DNA of 64,000 bases from Puia dinghuensis. Its GTDB lineage: Bacteria > Bacteroidota > Bacteroidia > Chitinophagales > Chitinophagaceae. This document shows positions 61,093 to 64,000 of the stretch, in pieces; position 1 is the stretch's first letter, and each line of letters opens with the position of its first letter. The stretch is from NCBI RefSeq assembly GCF_014642875.1, contig NZ_BMJC01000003.1:434001-498000 (forward strand), in the 5' to 3' direction. The position numbers and the translations under genes were made by a program. The notes under the pieces were generated by a model. It ran no database searches. It saw only the letters and a program-made list of their open reading frames with translations, and was not told where the DNA came from.

Positions 61093-64000
61093 TTAGTTGG
61101 TAGTGTTTGCAATTTCAGTGTGGTCTCCGTCCTCGTCAATGGTCAGCAGGCCATCATGATGATCGTGATCGCCGCAGCTGAGCTCGATGTGGTAGCTCGG
61201 TGTGGCGGGCGCCATGGGCGAGCCGGTGCGCTTCTCAGCTATCATTTTCTGGACGAGGCGGTTGCGTTCGGCGACGATGTATTTCCGCAGCTGTGCGTCG
61301 CGGTCGATATCATAGTAGACGATGCCATCCACGATGGTCTTTTCCGCTCTTGCATAGATGCTGAGCGGATTGTCGCTCCAGAGAACGAGGTCGGCGTCCT
61401 TTCCTTCTTTTATACTTCCAACACGATCGGCCACATGAAGGGCCTTGGCAGGGTTGAGGGTTACCATTTTAAAGGCATCTTCCTCGGACATCCCGCCATA
61501 TTTCACGCTCTTGGCAGCTTCCTGGTTAAGGCGGCGGGCCTGTTCGGGGTCGTCGGAGTTGATACAAACGTTGAGCCCTACCTTCTGCATGATAGTGGCG
61601 TTGTAGGCGATAGCGTCCTGTACTTCCGTCTTATATGCCCACCAGTCGGAGAAGGTGGATGCATTGCTGCCGTGTTGTTTCATCTTATCGGCCACCTTGT
61701 AGCCTTCGAGGATATGGGTGTAGGTGTTGACGGTGAACCCAAACTTATCAGCAACACGCATGAGGGCCGTGATCTCGCTTTGTACATAGGAGTGGCAGGT
61801 GATGAAACGTTTGTGTTCGAGTATTTCGACCAGCGCATCCAGTTCGAGGTCTCTGCGGGTGATATTTGGCGCCGCCTTGCGCTGCCGTTCGTAGTCGCGG
61901 GCGCGGGTGAAGGCGTCCGTCAGCACTTCTTCCACGCCCATCCGGGTGTCGGGGAAGCGGTTATTGTTGGTAGAGGTGGTGCGTTTTACGTTCTCACCCA
62001 GGGCGAATTTTATAAAGGGGTCCCAGTTGCGAAATTTGAGACCTTCATCGTCGGCGCCCCAGCGCAGTTTGATCAGTTGGGTCTGACCGCCGATGGTGTT
62101 GGCCGAGCCATGCAGGATATGGCTGCTGGTGACGCCACCGGCCAGCTGCCGGTAGATATTGATATCCTCGGGGTTGAGGTTGTCGGCGATGCGTACCTCC
62201 GAAGTGACGGATTGTGCTCCTTCATTTATGGAGAAGGCTGCGATGTGCGAGTGTTCGTCGATGATGCCGGGAGCAAGGTACTTACCGGTGCCGTCGATGA
62301 CCTGGGCGCCGGCAGCATCCAGGTTTTTGCCTATCCTGACGATCTTGCCAGCCCTTACGAGTACGTCGGTGTTAGGCAGGCGACCTTCTTTTTCATTGGT
62401 CCACACCGTTGCATTTTTGATAAGCAGGTCGTGTTGAGTGGGCAGACTATCCCAGCCATAGCCGTCGAAGGGATAGAGCACCTTCCCGACATGGTTGGGT
62501 CGTTTGCGGGCTGCCGTGTCGGGGGTGGGCGGGGTAGCTTTTGCGAAAGTGGCCGTCCAGATGACGAGGTTGCCGGTGGAGTCGGTGCCATTGCCATTCC
62601 AGGTGTCCCCGTTGACGACGCCGCTGAGGTGCATTGCAGCGGAAGGACGACCACCGCCACGAGCACCACCACGCATGCCACCACCGGCTGGAGCCGCGCC
62701 TCCCGCGGCTGCCGGGAAGCTGAGCGAAATGATGGTGCCGTCATAGCTGAACTTACCCGTCAGGGTATCTTTTGCGATGACGCTGGCAGCCGTGGGCGAT
62801 TTTACGTCCAGGACGACGGTCGTCGAACCGCCCGTAGCCGAAGTGATCACAAGATTGTATTGACCTTTTATGTCTTTCCAGGCTTCTTCCTTTACTTCAT
62901 ATTTCCTGCCCTGAACCCAGTTCTCTACGATGCTGGTCTTTTCGTTAAAGACGGGACCAGTAGTAATAAGGAAGTTGGCTAGTTTCCCTGCGTCAAGGCT
63001 CCCCACCTTGTCATAGATGCCGATGAGGGTGGCTGGGGTCTTTGTCAGCGCTTCCAGGGCCTTTGCTTCCGTGAGGCCGGATTCGAAGGCTTTCCGGAGA
63101 TTGGCGAAGAACTGTTTTGTATCCCGGAGATCGGCCGTGGTGAGGCAGAAGGGGATGCCCGCCTTCTCGAAGGCGCCGGGGTTGGTAGGAGCCAGCTCCC
63201 AATGTTTCATATCGGCGAGGGAGACGAAGCGGGCGTCATTCGGGTCTTCGACATCCATGGCCTGGGGATAGTTCACCGGGACGATGAAAGAAGCTTTTGT
63301 CCCAGCGATCTCCTTTATCCGCTGGTATTCGTTCTCCCCGGCCTTTATAATATATTGTACACCGAATTCATCACCGATGCGATCCCCGTGGAGGTCACCC
63401 CATTTGTCGCTGCCCTCGAATATCTGGGGGAGCGACTGTTCGTCATTGAAGGCCTGGAGGCTCAGGTTGGTGCCTTCGTGGTAAGGCTGGCCCTTGTACC
63501 AGGCGGCATCGATATAGGTCTGGCGCAACAGGGCGATGGAGCCCATCAGCGAAGCGGGGTAGCTTTGGGTGGATGACCCTTTGCTGAGGGAGTAATGAGC
63601 GGAGGCTTTTGTTTTGATGACAACGAGGTTCTCCTTCTCATTGGCGAGGGTGACGGCTACGCCAGTCCCGCGTGCGATGCCGTCCTTTACATGGGTGAGA
63701 ACTGCGCCGAAGCCGATATCGCGAAGGGGCTTTGCTTTTGCGTCGTCGACATTGAATAAGTGGGCGGCATCCATTTCGGGGTGGATGGCCTGGTTCCAGT
63801 TGTAGGGTCCCTTTGTATTGGATTCGATCTGGGCGGGTTGCCGGAAGAAGTCGATGGGATTCACCGCACCGCGACCGCCACGGCCACTTTCGGGTGCCGG
63901 GATGCCATAATCCGTGTAGAGATCGATAAACGACGGATAAATATATTTCCCGCTGCAGTCGATGACAACGGCGTCTTTCGGGAGGACAGCTCCCGTGCCG
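61093..64000 (-). CDS. Tandem amidohydrolase-family protein, N terminus outside window
   Basis: 968 residues are visible, open to the right edge; the true start lies beyond 64000 and an internal GTG at 63864 is not it. Two amidohydrolase-like halves: the first ends its opening strand CSGKYIYPSFIDLYTDYGIP with no HxH and reaches VGSLDAGKLANFLITTG; the second has VRAGKIVRIGKNLDAAG, then YLAPGIIDEHSHIAAF with the intact HSH and DRVGSIKEGKDADLVLWSDN. A beta-rich segment with Ala/Gly-rich AAAGGAAPAGGGMRGGARGG joins them. The second half looks active; the first looks degenerate. Confidence 0.85.
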   Translation of the reverse strand, partial: GTGAVLPKDAVVIDCSGKYIYPSFIDLYTDYGIPAPESGRGGRGAVNPIDFFRQPAQIESNTKGPYNWNQAIHPEMDAAHLFNVDDAKAKPLRDIGFGAVLTHVKDGIARGTGVAVTLANEKENLVVIKTKASAHYSLSKGSSTQSYPASLMGSIALLRQTYIDAAWYKGQPYHEGTNLSLQAFNDEQSLPQIFEGSDKWGDLHGDRIGDEFGVQYIIKAGENEYQRIKEIAGTKASFIVPVNYPQAMDVEDPNDARFVSLADMKHWELAPTNPGAFEKAGIPFCLTTADLRDTKQFFANLRKAFESGLTEAKALEALTKTPATLIGIYDKVGSLDAGKLANFLITTGPVFNEKTSIVENWVQGRKYEVKEEAWKDIKGQYNLVITSATGGSTTVVLDVKSPTAASVIAKDTLTGKFSYDGTIISLSFPAAAGGAAPAGGGMRGGARGGGRPSAAMHLSGVVNGDTWNGNGTDSTGNLVIWTATFAKATPPTPDTAARKRPNHVGKVLYPFDGYGWDSLPTQHDLLIKNATVWTNEKEGRLPNTDVLVRAGKIVRIGKNLDAAGAQVIDGTGKYLAPGIIDEHSHIAAFSINEGAQSVTSEVRIADNLNPEDINIYRQLAGGVTSSHILHGSANTIGGQTQLIKLRWGADDEGLKFRNWDPFIKFALGENVKRTTSTNNNRFPDTRMGVEEVLTDAFTRARDYERQRKAAPNITRRDLELDALVEILEHKRFITCHSYVQSEITALMRVADKFGFTVNTYTHILEGYKVADKMKQHGSNASTFSDWWAYKTEVQDAIAYNATIMQKVGLNVCINSDDPEQARRLNQEAAKSVKYGGMSEEDAFKMVTLNPAKALHVADRVGSIKEGKDADLVLWSDNPLSIYARAEKTIVDGIVYYDIDRDAQLRKYIVAERNRLVQKMIAEKRTGSPMAPATPSYHIELSCGDHDHHDGLLTIDEDGDHTEIANTTN

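Noticed and set aside
60958-62982. 674-codon plus-strand open frame across both amidohydrolase genes
   Set aside because: Antisense shadow spanning two genes with clear family motifs.

Overview
The window is a stretch of chromosome from a member of the Bacteroidota, most likely family Chitinophagaceae. The evidence is a SusC/SusD outer-membrane pair, a GIN-domain lipoprotein, a TPR histidine kinase with a LytTR regulator, many lipoproteins, and promoters of the TTTG-N19/20-TAnnTTTG type (clearest before rpsT, mnmA and queA) in place of E. coli-type boxes. Base composition is moderately GC-rich, apart from an AT-richer patch at about 28.1-30.8 kb. No rRNA, tRNA, insertion sequence, prophage or CRISPR array was seen. 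About 42 protein genes cover nearly all of the sequence.

Layout. 0-7.3 kb: the start of a TraB/GumN-type protein runs off the left edge. Then come queA, a secreted alpha/beta hydrolase, a minus-strand pair (aspartate kinase, carboxypeptidase-like-domain protein), and a second minus-strand pair (sugar-phosphate isomerase-like lipoprotein, Ldh2-type dehydrogenase). 7.5-12 kb: a SusC/SusD uptake pair. 12-19.5 kb: an L,D-transpeptidase-like secreted protein, ssb, a two-component pair, a small PepSY-like secreted protein, mnmA and a lipoprotein. 19.5-25.3 kb: a minus-strand run sucA-sucB-rRNA methyltransferase, then rpsT. 25.3-30.8 kb: a DUF4282 membrane protein divergent from an M14 peptidase with a 26-bp palindrome between them, a glycine-rich RRM protein, a YwqG-family protein and a DUF4143 ATPase. 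30.8-40.2 kb: a giant alpha-2-macroglobulin lipoprotein divergent from penicillin-binding protein 1C, a small secreted protein and a GIN-domain lipoprotein. 40.2-45.2 kb: guaA, a periplasmic-binding-protein-like secreted protein, a di-haem cytochrome c and a lipoprotein. 45.2-50 kb: the ligase-associated DNA-repair helicase and PdeM nuclease, interrupted by an opposite membrane protein, then an XRE-S24 regulator. 50.2-57.3 kb: secA, an alginate-lyase-like protein and a large zinc metalloprotease. 57.3-64 kb: a YncE/phosphoesterase fusion and two amidohydrolase-family genes; the second runs off the right edge.

How the genes relate. Most are core housekeeping genes: tRNA modification (queA, mnmA), translation (rpsT), TCA cycle (sucAB), purine and amino-acid synthesis (guaA, lysC), DNA maintenance (ssb, helicase, pdeM) and protein export (secA). 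They alternate with cell-envelope and degradative genes typical of a heterotrophic glider or soil bacterium. The alpha-2-macroglobulin/PBP1C pair is a known envelope-protection association.

I found no clear-cut new multi-gene system. The best leads are two adjacent amidohydrolase-family genes in which part of the metal site is missing, the 26-bp palindrome, a secreted binding-protein-like/cytochrome pair, and an isolated half of the ligase-associated repair set.
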